Assembly (NCBI RefSeq): GCF_024679245.1
Contig: NC_090180.1
Coordinates: 16,772,507-16,836,506 of the forward strand
DNA from: Pseudorasbora parva
Taxonomy: Eukaryota; Chordata; Actinopteri; Cypriniformes; Gobionidae
Length of the DNA stretch: 64,000 bases
Direction: 5' to 3'
The notes beneath the pieces are model-generated. The model had not been told where the DNA came from. It worked only from the letters and a program-made list of their open reading frames with translations, and did no database searches. Positions 24,665 to 37,333 of this stretch are shown one piece after another (within the stretch, counting starts at the first letter, position 1; every line of letters begins with the position of its first letter). The translations under genes and the position numbers were made by a program.

Positions 24665-26475
24665 AAAGGTGTCGTGATCTGGCTTTTTTTGTTTTTTTAT
24701 ACTGTTGTCTGAGGTCACCTAATGATGTTAGTGTGGTTTTTACATTTAAAAACATCATAACTAATAACTAATAGGCTATTTTCTACACTGGTTTTGAGGC
24801 TGTCTTCTGAACGCTGGGTTTTGATGGGCGTGCCGCACTGGATACTTGGAAGTAAACGCCCACGGCTAGGATTAAATAAGATTTGCATATTTAATGAGCT
24901 TCAGCTCCGCTGTCATATCTAGCCCCAGTCAGTTCAGTTCACATGAGGGAGAGATTATTTTGAAAGCGGCAACTGCAACTTGTCTTTATCAAACAAACAC
25001 AATGATTTATTTCTCATACACCAGCGATTGTTTTAGATGACCCGTACCCGCACAATCGGTCGATATTGAGGCCCAGATCAAGAAAGAATTTCTGCCGACG
25101 GACGAACGTTTTGGTCTGGTACAGCCCCGGGACTAGTACTATTACATATAAAAAAGACATTTTACTCACATAAGTGTTGCACCATTCCTGTCGGATCCAA
25201 TATAGAAGGCACAGCATTGTGTCTGCAAATCCAGCACTTGAGACTTGTCCACAAACGATTCCGTGGTGAAATGAAGCGAACACATGTACACAGTTCCACG
25301 TGAGCTGGAACTTCATTAATAATAAATGAAGTATCACACATTCCTAATATTATGATCCGAAGGATCTTCTTCCACATTGTTATTGCTGCTGGCTAGTGAT
25401 CCAAACAGCTCCATGAGTCGGTGGGTGGGGCTACTAAGGGTGCTTTCACATCTCTAGTTCGGTTCATTTTGTCCGAACCAAGGGCAAACAATTATGCATT
25501 GTTGCATTTTTCAGCTTTTTTGGTTCCTTTTCACACCACACTGATTGCTTTGGTCCGAACCAGTTGAAACGAACCAAAACGCAAGCACGTGACAACATCC
25601 ACATCACTCATTGACCATGGCGTATTTCCTAAACTGCTTTTCGATTGGTCAGAATTTACGTGTGGAAAAATTCCAACAGAAGAGGCAAAGACAGCAAACT
25701 ATAATAACACTATGGAGAGACGACTGCGCGGGCCAGTTTTGTCCCTGGCAATAATCTACTACACTGTGTGTATTTACTACAGTATGCAAATATATTTCTA
25801 TAATGAAGTGCGGATGCGACGTGAAAACAACGTTCTAATGCACTGCAGACGGCGACCGCGCATCGCTTGTCACTTCAAGAGGAGGCGTGCATCAATTATC
25901 AACTCTTGACATGCTCATCTTCCGACAATATTGCCAACGATCTATCAGGAAATAATATCATGCACACAATGTCAGCACAGCTAACTACGGCAGCTGTTTC
26001 AGTCCAAAAATGATCAGTACTTTTGCAGTTGGTTCTGTTCGAGGTCGGATTACGTTCTCACCACAAACGAACCGCCCCAGAGTTCGTTTGGAATCGTACC
26101 GAGACCACCTCTTCAAGTAGGTCTCGGTACGTTTGTTTGGTCCGCTTTTGGTGCGCACCCGAGCGCGATTGCTGCTTTCAGACCTGACCAAACAAACCGC
26201 ACCAAAGAGGGAAACGAACTCTAGTACGATTCAAACAAACTAAATGAGGCAGGTGTGAAAGCACCCTAAGTTAAGCGTTCTGTAGAGGTGTGTTTCGTCG
26301 TGCGATGACATAAGGATGAAGCACACGATCGTTTTCTGGGCCTGGTGTCTATGAAAGCTTTTCTTTAAAAAGAAAGATTTCAGCTCTGAAACTTACAGGA
26401 TAATCTTATATTATCACGACTTTTTATATATCAAAAGCTCAAGGGAAAGTTGATTTCTCAATTCATCACCCCTTT
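24665..26475. mobile_element. Outer inverted-repeat element hosting a nested insertion
   Basis: The left end AAAGGTGTCGTGAT and right end ATTCATCACCCCTTT form an imperfect inverted pair. The interior is interrupted at 25438-26266 by a different element with its own clear ends. Removing it leaves about 980 bp. Open frames at 25014-25377 match nothing I recognise and lie inside this non-coding repeat. Confidence 0.6.
25438..26266. mobile_element. 829-bp PIF/Harbinger-like element with TAA target duplication
   Basis: TAA at 25435-25437 and 26267-26269 flanks the ends GGGTGCTTTCACAT and AGGTGTGAAAGCACCC. The interior has further palindromic GGTTCG/CGAACC-type motifs, and a near-perfect short hairpin at about 26093-26135 (CGTACCGAGACC...GGTCTCGGTACG). 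A related element begins at 35279 with the same GGGTGCTTTCACA end. I recognise no transposase in it, so it is non-autonomous. Confidence 0.8.
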
Positions 26476-28993
26476 AATATCAGACCAAATATTCACTATC
26501 TGGACTCAAAGCCAAAACATGAGCCTAATAGACTTGTTCTCAAGCAACTTCTTGGTTGTCTTTGTACTTTGGACAGGAGCATCTTGTTGAAAAATAACAT
26601 CTGATCATTCCTCTTTAGATAGCAGCTTTTCATTTGTGGGAAGCAAGCCATTCAGCAATATTCTTCCGTACTCCAAAGCATTAAATGACTTTTCCCAGTG
26701 AAGCAACTAAAAAGGCTCCCACACAAAGACACAGTCTCTTCCTCCAACTTCACTGTGGTAGAAATGCATTTATTATTATATTTCTCAGCAGATTTTCGAA
26801 GGCACCGCTCTGGAGAATCACCATGCAATTCATGTTTCATTGTGATTCATCAGTCCGCAACTTCCCATTTTCTGCCGCATACTTCATTCTGTCTTTGATG
26901 TTTTTCTGAGACAGCATTGGCTTTACATTTTGCTACTTTCCTGACTAATAATTTGTGGCTAAGACAATTAAAAAGCTTAGTGTTTATCCAATGTCCAGTT
27001 GGCCCATTTTCTTAGCCCAGGAGGTCTTACTGTACATCAGATACTGTCCTCTGAGTACTGCGTGTCCTGAAAGACTAGAGCGTCACGTAGCACCATGGCA
27101 ACAGCTTCAGGCTGGGCTCTTTCTGAGGGCAAACTCATGTGACTGGCAGCCTGTCATGCACTTCTTTGACACCGAATCCATTGAAAGGGTGAGGTAAAAA
27201 GAGAATACTTTATTAGCTTCATGAAAGGTAATGAGATTTGCATTTCTATCTTTTCTTACTGAAAAACTGATGGTTGGATTTTACATTTTACAACCACAGC
27301 TTGAGTCAATGACATCATACAATAGGGAACAATGAGCTTTTCAAAAGACAAAACACAGAAGGCCGTTAAAATAGTGCCAGGATTAGTTATGCTTAAGTTC
27401 TCCTGATATCCCCAGTTCCAGACAAATCCTTGGTCGATCAAACCTTGGGAAATAATAATCTTTGTGTTTTAACTCATGGACCTATGCGGTTTATCAGCCA
27501 AATGCAGCTGGTGAAGTATGTTGACTTGCACCCAGAATGTATTTTTTGATTCCACTGCGCTACTTGAAAAAAATGAAACTATAAAAAAAATGTGCTAGAC
27601 GAATGTGTTTGCCTGTCGCATCAGTGTCTTTTGCACTGTCTCATTTTAGAAGGCCTTCTTAAAACGTGGCACTCAAGTTTAAAAAAAAAGAGATAACTTT
27701 TAAAAAACGTTTTTTTTCCACTGACTTCCATCAATTTTTTTTAACTGCAAAAATGTGTTCTGTGTGAATGGCCCCTAAGGAAGTCTTGCTGGGGGGGTGG
27801 GGGGTTTCAAAACCCATTTTTTAAAATTTAAAACTTTTGAAAGTTATTGTACTTCCAAATGTATGAGTGGATTTTATATCTCGCAATATGACTTTATTCT
27901 TCACAGTTGCCACATTCCTCACAATAAGACTGTGCCTCTAAAATGAATTTCCTTTTCACCTGGAGCCCTCTTATTTTTCATCCCCTTCCCTCTAATCACC
28001 TGTCATATAGAGACCACTTTTCACTTTTCTGGTTGGATGGTTATTTTCCTGTAACTGGCAATACAATTTTTATATATTTAATTGTTTCTCTTTTTAATGA
28101 GAGAGAAAAGGCTAATTCATGTCAAATTTTCAAACCCCATGTGCACAAAGTTAATGAAATGCAATGATCAAAACCTGATCTGACTGGACACTGCTCGTGC
28201 GAATGAGTCATCAAGAAGATGAAACCCGGTTCAGCGCGTAATCTAGGTTTGAGTGGCGACACCAGAGCAGGGTTGTGTATCCGCCCTCAGAGCCTCTGCG
28301 TAAATGAGGAAATGTCATCTCCATGATGCTCCTCTATCGAGCGGCAGCTTTTATGAGAGGTCTTGCACCTGTTACTTCCCCCTCAGTGCATGTAAACAAA
28401 TGTGCCAACACACCGATTTCACATGGCCGTCCCACCCTTGCCCTGGGGATTGCTCGGTTAGGAATCAGAGACAACTGGTACCATGTTTAACTAAAAAAAA
28501 TGCATTAGTGTCTGTCCACTTTTATAACATTCTTTTTCCATATGGATCAAAAAAAGCTTCTTTAAAGCATTGGTCAAACTCAATAAGTTACACGGTGAAT
28601 CACAACATTACAAAAAAGTATTTGAAAATCAGGCAAAGGTACAAGGCTTTTAACTACAATCCCATGAAGCATTGCGATTCACATAATCGTTTTGTAAAAA
28701 CAATTGCGAAATCTAAAACAGTTATTACAGTGTAACTTTGCAGATTTTCGGCGCACTTTATATTATTACAATGTCGGTGGTAAATGTAAATTAACAATGT
28801 TTACTTGTTCTGGTTCATGGTCAGGCAGTTTGAAATGTTGACTACAAACATGGAAGTAGACGTGCCGGCTACCGTGCTCATCACCTCTCCAAATAATTAA
28901 TACTTAAAGACTTAAGGCTATTTATTTTCAAACTTAAACATTTTATATTTTAATCTGGCCTACATGAGCTAGATATTGTTTGAATATGTCACA

Positions 28994-29721
28994 CACTTTA
29001 CAATAAGGCTCCATTATTTTACATAAGTTCATTCATTATTAGTTAACAAACTGACAATGAAAAAATACTTCTAAAGCATTTATTAATCTTAGTTAAATGT
29101 AAATTTCAACATTTAATAACGCATTATTAAAATCAAGTTGTATTGCTTAATGGACCTGAGCTAACATTAACAGTTGTATTTTTTATTTGTTTTACTGACG
29201 TTATCAAGGAATAATAACTTTGTTACATATAAAGCTATTAGCTACATTAACATTTAATCATTTCGCAGATGCTTTTATCCAAAGCGACTTACAAAAAAGG
29301 GGAGAGCAATAGAAGCAACGAAACAAACAAGGCCAACAACCTGTAAGAGCTGTAAGACGTCTCAGTTAGTTAGCACATTACACAATTATTATAATTTTTT
29401 TAATTATTTTTTTTATTTTTTGGACAAACAAACAAAAATTAATGAATAGTTAAGTGCTATTCTTTATTGGTCAGGTGCAATTGGAAGAGATGTGTCTTAA
29501 GATGTTTTTTAAAAATGGCTACAGACTCGGCAGCATGAATTGAGATCGGCAGGTCATTCCACCAGGTGGGAACGATCCAGGAAAATGTCCGTGAGAGCGA
29601 TTTCATGCCTCTTTGGGATGAAACCACGAGGCGTCGCTCACTCGCAGAACGCAAGCATTTGCTCTTTGTTAATGTTAGTTAATGCATTAACTAACACTAC
29701 TAGTGAGACCTTATTGTAAAG
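28994..29721. mobile_element. Terminal-inverted-repeat element split by a LINE fragment
   Basis: The ends CTTTACAATAAGGCTCCAT and AGTGAGACCTTATTGTAAAG are inverted copies. The TTAGTTAA-rich body runs from the left end to about 29249 and resumes at about 29660 with TTAATGTTAGTTAATGC. An L2-like LINE 3' end occupies the gap. The outer family is the same as 15382-16477. Confidence 0.7.
29250..29660 (-). mobile_element. 5'-truncated L2-like LINE, 3' end
   Basis: On the minus strand, 29654-29457 encodes ...SLSRTFSWIVPTWWNDLP and then SIHAAESVAIFKKHLKTHLF before a stop. This is the typical C-terminal end of the reverse-transcriptase ORF of L2/CR1-type fish LINEs. The untranslated tail runs left and ends TAAGTCGCTTTGGATAAAAG and GCATCTGCGAAATGATT, a very common teleost LINE/SINE 3' end. 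The element is truncated at its 5' end, as is usual, and sits inside the older element at 28994-29721. Confidence 0.8.
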
Positions 29722-30282
29722 AGATAGCCTACCTATTGTTCTTTAATTCTTTTGCACTTTAATCTGTTTGAAACATTTGTTTACTTTATACATTTTTGTG
29801 TATTGCTTTATCTATTTGAATGTTCAGTTATTTTTGTCATAAGTACTTGTTATAGTATGAGAACACTTTTTTTGCAATTTATTCAATATCATAATAATAA
29901 CGTACACCGTGATAAAAGCTTCAGCAATTAATCGCAACTTGAAAGTTAATGATTATATCTATGGAAACAATATATTTCAATTGTATTGCAAAATTATAAA
30001 TAAAATATATATATTAACACATTTTTTAAATTATTATTATTATTATTTTTGGAGAGAACAAGAAAGACAGACATTATTTGTTGCTTCATGGTAGTCCCCT
30101 GCAATTTTTGGGTACGATTTGTTTGCTGATTGGTGGAATTTTGCCCTTATAGCCTCATGGATAATGTAGTTTTCAATTAAATATGATTATTTTAAAAGTA
30201 ATTTGAAATAGTGTGATCAAATGGCTTCAACAAAAGCATATTCCATCAATTAATAACCTCCGTCTGTCTTTTAGATAAATTA

Positions 30283-32338
30283 GGCCGCGTGTCCACCAAA
30301 GCCTTTTTAGCCTGCTGAAAACGCTAGACGCTCTGATGAAAACGACTCGTTGTGGGCGCTTGCAAGCTTTTTGGCAGGGCAGCGTTTTTTTATTTTTTCA
30401 GTTGAGACTCTGTGTTTTATGATATACGGTATATCGGTGGAAGTGTTACTAGTATCTAATTTCACAGGTAGTTTTTTCTGTACTGATTGTATAAAAAAAT
30501 ACAATATGGATACAATGTTAAGTATTTGCTCTGGCTCTGGTTTTAAATTATTTTGTTCCGTTATCATGCTGCTTGTTTTCATCTGTTGTGTAGAATGTGC
30601 AGAATGTTGCAGTTGGTCAGTGTTGTATTTGTCCTGCCCCTCTTCCACTCTGATTGGGCGGCTGGTGGAAAGTGACAGTGATGAGCGCTGCATTTTACTC
30701 AAAATTGAACATTCTTCAACACTCGGTGACCAGTAAAAAACGCTGAACGCTCAGCGTTTGAGCGTGAAATACTCGCTCAGTGCCTCAATACACTCCAGGT
30801 GTTCTAAAAACGCACCGCTCCCATTGAAAACTATTGTACCTTCGCTAAGCCCCGCCATCCTTAGTTACTGTTGCTACACCTGTCAAGCTTTGCACCTGCC
30901 ACGTCTATTACAGTATGTATGTGCTGGTGTCAGACATTTCCAAGGAGATAATTAGTCCGTTTTGGCGATGAACAAGACAAAAGGGACTGCAGTATGCATT
31001 CGCGGGATATATCCATGACATACTATGCAATCGATTAGAGGATAATTTCATTAAAATTGAAGTTAAAGCCTATAGTCAGCAGCCGCCTCATTCGTATGTT
31101 CATGCACAGCAGGGTAAGGGAAATTAGAAATAATAATAATAAAAATTAAAAAAACATTATAAATCAAACAGCTTATCAATAAATCGTGTAGAATAAACAC
31201 ATTAGCCGTGTGGAATAAAAGACATTAGCCTTACTACTTTGCAATGATTCTCCCGGTCATATTTAGCGTGCCTGCTAATGTGCTGACACGTCGTGGGTCT
31301 AATATACACCTTGGACCTGGCCAGAGATTCTGACCTGAGCCATGTATAAAAAAAACCAGTTACTGAAATACAGCCTTATAACAGAAAGTCTGTCTCTCAA
31401 ACATGATGGGTTTTATTAATTTAATAAACACAGCCACTGCAACAATCCTTGTAATGAAGGTCTTAATTTGCACACAATTTGTGTGAACAAACTATGATAC
31501 AAAACTAATAAATAAAGCTACAAAACAGTTCCTTTTATAATCCATATACTGCATCATATGTAATAATTTGCCTCAATCAAAAACCTCACACTGCTAAAAA
31601 TGCTTTTCTTACATAGTATTTTTGTCTTGTTTCTAGTCAAAATCTAAGAAACATTTACTAGACAAGCAAAAGTAATTGTCATGTTGTGGAAAAAAATTAC
31701 TCAAAATTAAGAGAGTTTTTGCTTAAAATAAGCTAAATAATCTGCCAGTGGGGTAAACCAAATAATCTTGTTTTAAGACTATTTGGCTTACCCCACTGTC
31801 AGATAATTGTGCTTATTTTAAGCAAAAACTCTCTTAATTTTGAGTAAATTTTTCCCCAAAACAAGACAATTACTTTTGCTTGTCTTGTAAATACTTCTTG
31901 TTTTATTTTATTTTAGATGTTTGGACTAGAAAAAATACAAAAAAACAAAGTAAGAAAAGCATTTTTTGCAGTGATGTTTTTTTCAGTTCGCTTAAGCAAA
32001 CGTAACTTTAGCTGTTTTTTGACGACATTTAGTTGTGAATGGGGCCTCACACTGCTTGATTCACACCTGGCATTTCTTACCTTGGGTTAAATGTTTGGGG
32101 AAGAAAAAAAATTCCACCCTCCGTCCAAACTTTTAGGATAGGTATCAGATTTGCACAATCCATAGTACGCACAAGTTTGCTTCGGCATGTTTCATTAGTT
32201 CGAAAGCTTGATACCTTCCGCGCCTAGTTACGGTTGCTAAGCCACGATCGGCCTGTGGCGGTTTTCAGGTGTGGCTTAACGAAGGGTCAATTGAATACGG
32301 CAGCCAGCTGCTTGAAAAAAGCTTTGGTGGACACAGTC
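30283..32338. mobile_element. 2.06-kb PIF/Harbinger-like element with TTA target duplication
   Basis: TTA at 30280-30282 and 32339-32341 flanks the ends GGCCGCGTGTCCACCAAAGC and GCTTTGGTGGACACAGTC, which are inverted copies. The interior includes GCG/CGC-rich motifs (AACGCT, GAGCGT) and a 385-bp palindromic element at 31589-31973 that inserted later. Open frames of 128-131 codons on both strands near 30307-30736 match no transposase that I recognise. The right end is only 130 bp upstream of kmt2c coding exon 2. Confidence 0.8.
31589..31973. mobile_element. 385-bp near-palindromic MITE (long hairpin)
   Basis: The ends CACTGCTAAAAATGCTTTTC and GAAAAGCATTTTTTGCAGTG are inverted, and pairing runs almost to the centre near 31775. 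The inner arms hold AACTCTCTTAATTTTGAGTAA opposite TTACTCAAAATTAAGAGAG, and CCAGTGGGGTAA opposite TTACCCCACTG. Transcribed or single-stranded, it would fold into one long hairpin. Such highly palindromic MITEs are known in teleosts (Angel-type elements); the family assignment is not verified. Confidence 0.85.
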
Positions 32339-32471
32339 TTATAGTTAAAAAATGAATTTCTTTAAAGAGAATATGAATGAGTTTTTACTTCCGGTACGAA
32401 CGTTGCATTCTATTCATGATCACACAGTCTTCCATGAATCTAACGTAGTAATCAATGTCTCTCTTTCTCAG

Positions 32472-32560
32472 GAATCGGGGGCGAGGGAAAGCTCTGGTGG
32501 AGGATGAAGACAGCACAGATGGAATGGAGACAGCAGAAACAGGAAGCACACAGGAGACAG
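32472..32560 (+). CDS. kmt2c: kmt2c coding exon 2: acidic segment
   Basis: The exon follows the acceptor TCTCTTTCTCAG (AG at 32470-32471) and ends at the donor GAGACAG|GTAACT. It completes codon 61 (Lys) and encodes NRGRGKALVEDEDSTDG followed by METAETGSTQETG. This matches the vertebrate KMT2C segment after the AT-hook (basic RGK, then VEDEDS-DG-ET-ET), including the splice phase. It is 89 bp long and leaves one base for the next codon. The segment is acidic, probably disordered, and has no domain. The polypyrimidine tract and exon are flanked on the left by a transposon that ends 130 bp away. Confidence 0.93.
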
Positions 32561-34006
32561 GTAACTGCAGCCCTCTTTTCCTTTTCTTACTTTCACCTTT
32601 TTCTTCTGGCTTCCTCTCCCACTCTTTCCTTTCTTTTCTTCTCTCCTCCCCCACATATACCCTCTTTAAACTTCTTTTCCCAACACTCTGGGTTTCCTGT
32701 GTCAGTCTTTTCTTTTCAGCCGTCACATCCCCCTTCCTCAAGAGTCAGAGAGCGAGGCTGACTCTCCTCTGAGGCAGTTCCAATGATAAACAAAATCACA
32801 ATGTGGAGCCCTGAATTGATTTTCTTTCCCAGCTGTGCAGTCAATCTAACTCAAACCTTGGCCGGCCGAGGAGGAGCTTTCAAGAGGCTCGGCCGTCCAC
32901 ACTCCTTGAGCAGGATTGATGAGATTTTCGCCCGTCTCCACATGGCTCCGCTCTCTAGCTCTAATTGAAAGGATTTGACTCCAGCCACAGCCTTTCTGCT
33001 CTGGAGTCTCCCCACCACCTCTCAAACCATGTGATTGAGGTTCGCAGCAGCCAGTGGAAGCTAATGCCCACTGAAAGCCTTTTAAAATCTCGTCTCGTGC
33101 ATTTTCCCCTCATTTTCTCTGCCCTTTTTGCCAGCTTGTGGCTGGCGGCCTTCTGGTACGATGTGCATTCAGGTTCACAAGCAGCTTAAAAACTAGTTTT
33201 GGTAGTGTTTGTACCATTTAACTTTATAGGCACTTTTAAATTAGCTGTGCTTTCTGAATGCGAATAATACATCAATATCATAATTTTTCATTCTTACTCC
33301 TAACCTTTTTTTGTTTTGTTTTTCTGTGGACATAAATGATACCTCAAATTGTTTGGGTTGTTTAGGACCGTGGTTTTCAATCCTGGTCCTGGGTACCCAC
33401 AGTTTTGCAAATTTTATCTCTTATCTGACACACTCACCTAACAAACGTGATAATCAGGTTAGTTAAATAGTTTTGATTTTTGTTTGATTTTGTTTTTGGT
33501 TCCTTCACACTGCCAGTTATTTCTGGAATCTGTGCGTGCGTTCACACACATCCCGTAAAAACGTGATATCACGATGTATCGTTCCACTAAGCTGGGGAAC
33601 AATCTCAGCTTCAGAATCATCACTACTATGTCCCCACCCTGGGATCGACCCCGGGACGTCCTTGCGTTCATACAGAAGACATTCTAGCAATTCTGTGGCA
33701 TCAATTTTCTAGGATCATCGCTCTGTGTGAAAGGGGTTTAAGGGAGACATACAAAACGTGCAGAGCGATAAGTCTCCAGGAACAGGATTGAAACCCTCTA
33801 GTTTAGGAGAAGTATGCTATTATTTATCACCTAACAAGCACTCTGAACACCCTAGCAACTGTAATACACCAAAAACTCATTGGCAAACACATAGAAACAC
33901 CTAAAAAAACAGTGTTTGGGAAGATACCTTGAAACTGCAGCTTTCTAAGTTCTGGTTGAAAGTAGATAACTACTTTAAATCAACTTAAGTAAGTGAAAAA
34001 TAGCAC

Positions 34007-34870
34007 TATTGTCCTATTTGGATGGTGGTATTTTCTCATAGGGACATACGGTATTTTACAGCATTTACTGTGATTAGTCTTGAGATTTTATTGTTGTCCG
34101 ATTACAAAATGTAGTTTTTCTCCCACCACATGCGTAACGATCCCAGCTGAACTGCCTAGTGTTTTTTTATTCTTTCAAAAACCAAGTTTTTAATTGAATT
34201 ACCACCAAGGTGGTTATTTATTTGTCATCTAAATCCAGCGGATCTAATTTCCTATTTTTAAACAGGAGATTTAAATTTAAACATTCGGATGTTTTTTCCT
34301 ATTAATAAATAAAATATGAGTTTATTTCTATTTTTTCAAGAATAACATTTTATTTACAGCAGACAATCATGCGACTGACCTCGTGAGCAGGCCATTCTGG
34401 GATCGTAGGATCACAAAACTCGCTCCTCCACTGTAAATAAATCATCCTCCGAATGCATGAGTTTTATCACTGACGTGCCGCGCAAATTTATTTTTTACAG
34501 ACGTCCACATGAGAAACAATTACCGTCTGATAAGGGCTTTTGACAGCATTACATTTAAACTGCAATTATTAACTGACCATTCATTTATATATTACCAAAT
34601 TTACACTACCGTTCAAAAGTTAGGGGTAGATCGGTTTTTAAATGTTTTTGAAAGATGTCTTTCCAAGGCTGCCTTTAGCCCTATTTGGACGGTATTTTTT
34701 TTCTTGTGGGGTCGTAAGGTATTTTCATCATTTACAGGGACTAGTTTGTGTTTTTATTGCCATTAGAATCCAGAATGTCAGTATTTTTCTCTCACCACCC
34801 GCGTAAAAATTCAGGTTAATTGTCTAACTGTTTTTAGACAAACACCATGGGCGTGTGGTAATTTAATTTC
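34007..34870 (+). repeat. Degenerate direct repeat pair (34007-34165 and 34677-34870)
   Basis: Both halves share CCTATTTGGA(T/C)GGT, a CGGTATTTTA/AGGTATTTTC-type stretch, TTTACTG/TTTACAG with a GATTAGT/GACTAGT block, and TTTTTCTC(C/T)CACCAC followed by a GCGTAA. They lie about 670 bp apart in the same orientation. This is either an old local duplication or two copies of one repeat. Confidence 0.55.
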
Positions 34871-35278
34871 CGTACAAGAGACGTCAAAATTAACTGTTTA
34901 TATTCTTTATTGACCACTGCGGAGCACCATATCATTGTGCTTCACTGTAATTTGGATGCATTTTGAAGATCTAGCCTACACTTTTATTACTGAAATGCTG
35001 TAAAGTATTTAAAAGAATAATCTTTCATAACCGCTCAAAAGAGAAAGAAGAAAAAACATTAAACGTCTGAAATGGGCCATTATTACGGTGTTAATTAACG
35101 TCATATACGTTAAATTAGCAGCATTATGTTTACCTCATTAAAATAAAATGTAAAATGTTTGCGAATAGTGCTTTGGTTGGAAACAAAAACAGTAATATTG
35201 TGAAATATTATTTTAATCTATTTTAAAATAATTTTAAAAAAGAACAGCAATTATTTAAAGGGCTGTAAAGTTGACTAC

Positions 35279-36410
35279 GGGTGCTTTCACACTAGCACTT
35301 TTGGTGCGGACCCGGGTTCGATTGACGTCAGAGTTGGTTCAGTTGGATGATGTGAATGCTGTCTTCTAAACTCGGGTGCGCACCCGCGAACCGTACTCGG
35401 GTCCACTTAAAAAAGTGGTCTACGGTTCGGTTCATGTGAACGCAGCCATTCTTAAGTGCAGAAGTGAACCGCTATTAAAGACATGATTTGATAAAAATGT
35501 GTTTTGTGTGTGTTTCACTCATTTTCCCGATGAGCGTGACTGTACAAGTAGTGACAAATAGAGAGCTATAGGTCTAATTTCTACTCTTCTTCAGCATTCT
35601 TAGAGCATTTGCAGTACATTCGCGGCAGATACACGCAATTGATATTACATACTGAAGCTTTGGTAACAAAACCAACGGTTCAAAAACAAAAATATAAAAG
35701 TGGATAAGCAATGCTAATCATTTTGCCACCTTCTTGCTCGCCACCGTTACCAAGCAACTGGGGGTAAACAGCTGCTGCTTTGATGACGCAAACGCACCCC
35801 TGTTCAGACCAAGCGGCAACCTCCCGCGATCTCTCTTGAAGCCAATACGGAAGTAATGTAAACTGCAATTCATCGACTGGCCACTAGGGACGGGCTCCAG
35901 AAGGGAGCAGATTCTCATTTAGCCCCATGTTAAAATTCCCACCTTTACAGCAGAAAAAAAACATGTTTACAGCCTGGTACAAATTGTGGTTTTGGCCTAT
36001 ACGGCTAATTTTGACCTCATGACAACTCTGAGGGGGGTGACTTTTTTTATAACTCATTCGTTTACATCATATAAAGCCTTAAAGTTCTGCATAATTAAGG
36101 GCATGGTTACTCAGGTGGATAGCCCTTTATCCGCCGTCTATAGTCATTGCGTCACCTAAACTTCGCCCAAATCCCGCCTTTTTGCCCATTTTCTGTTATC
36201 CGAGAGTGACACGCGATGACTCGCTCTCAAGATGGCAACGCCCAGCTCGTCTCTACTTTACGCTTCAGAGCGGCTTATCGGAATCCTATGGGTGACGTCA
36301 TGGAGACTAAGTCCATATTTTTTTACAGTCTATGGTTCGGACGCAAATAATATAATATGAACACAGTCCAGCAGGAGGGAGGGGGGAGCAATCGAACCAA
36401 GTGTGAAAGT
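35279..36410. mobile_element. Harbinger-like element related to 25438-26266, probably with a nested insertion
   Basis: It begins GGGTGCTTTCACACTAGCAC, as does the element at 25438, and has the same GGTGCG/GGTTCG motif style. The far end, AACCAAGTGTGAAAG at about 36395-36409, is a degraded inverted end. Between about 35570 and 36340 there is a different sequence ending TTTTTTTACAGTCTATGG, which is a common terminus of another fish DNA element. Ends of the inner insertion are not sharply resolved. Confidence 0.45.
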
Positions 36411-36928
36411 TAAAAAAAGCTACAGTATAATGTGAAAAAGACCAGAAAAAAGGTATCTTGTTAACAGCTACGCAATACACATCATCTGGTGGACTTTTGT
36501 GTGCTTTTTTACTCATCTTAAACTTAAAGTAGTAATACTGTAAGGATAAAATTATTATTGTTTTTTTACGCGGTATAGGCCATTATTCGTTGTTGAATTA
36601 GTTGAACTGTCATAGTAGTTTCTTTATTCATTCTCTGAAGCCTACATGGAGCTATAATAACCAGGTGTATTGTCTTGACACTGCAGGAGAGCTGACGCTG
36701 CCTTTGAATGTCAAGTCACTTTCACCTTGAAGGTTGGAGCACTCCCTCACAGTCAATAATACGAGCTAGCATCATTAAAGGTTCTGTCAGTAACTGCTTA
36801 GCCTCCTGAACCTCAGAAATAACCTTTGTGTCAAGGTCACCACTGAAGTAAATGGCACCATAATTATAAAAGACCCTTCAAGTACCCAGAGCTACTAAAG
36901 ATAATTTTTTTCTGCTTCTTGGAGGAAG

Positions 36929-37333
36929 CTATGGAAGCCCATTTTCGCCACTAAATAAAAAGAGTAATTGTAACTTTTTATCTCATAATTCTGACTTTTT
37001 TGCTCAAAATTGCCAGTTATTAAGTCACAATTCTGAATTTATCTCACAATTGCGAGTTATAAAGTCACAATTCTGAGATATAAACTCTCAATTTGCTTGA
37101 TGTAAAGTCAGAATTCTGAAATATAAAGTCGCTATTGTATTATATAGTCTCAATTCTGACTGAGAAAAAAAGTCTGAATTGTCACTTAAATCACGCAATT
37201 GTGAGTTTATATCTCAGCATTTCTTCACTTTATAGCTCGCAATTGTGAGAGAAAAAAAGTCAGAATTCTGAGATAAAAAGCTGGAATTACTCTTTTTATT
37301 TTTTTATTAAGTGGTGGAAACAGGCTTCCATAG
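36929..37333. mobile_element. 405-bp inverted-repeat element with internal short tandem units
   Basis: The ends CTATGGAAGCCCATTTTCGC and AACAGGCTTCCATAG are inverted, and pairing extends into AAAAAGAGTAATT on the left and AATTACTCTTTTT on the right. The interior is made of degenerate units about 30-40 bp long, such as TCACAATTGCGAGTTATAA and TCAGAATTCTGAGATA. Many of these units are themselves palindromic around GAATTC or CAATTG. No target duplication is clear. Confidence 0.8.

Noticed and set aside
28304..28735. 143-codon open frame as a possible gene
   Set aside because: No recognisable motif, no flanking splice signals that fit kmt2c phases, and composition like the surrounding intron.
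30307..30736. Open frames of about 130 codons on both strands
   Set aside because: They lie just inside a Harbinger-like element end, and neither resembles a transposase or a Myb-like partner protein.
33620..33660. GGGATCGACCCCGGG as a possible tRNA T arm
   Set aside because: No acceptor or anticodon stem can be drawn around it.
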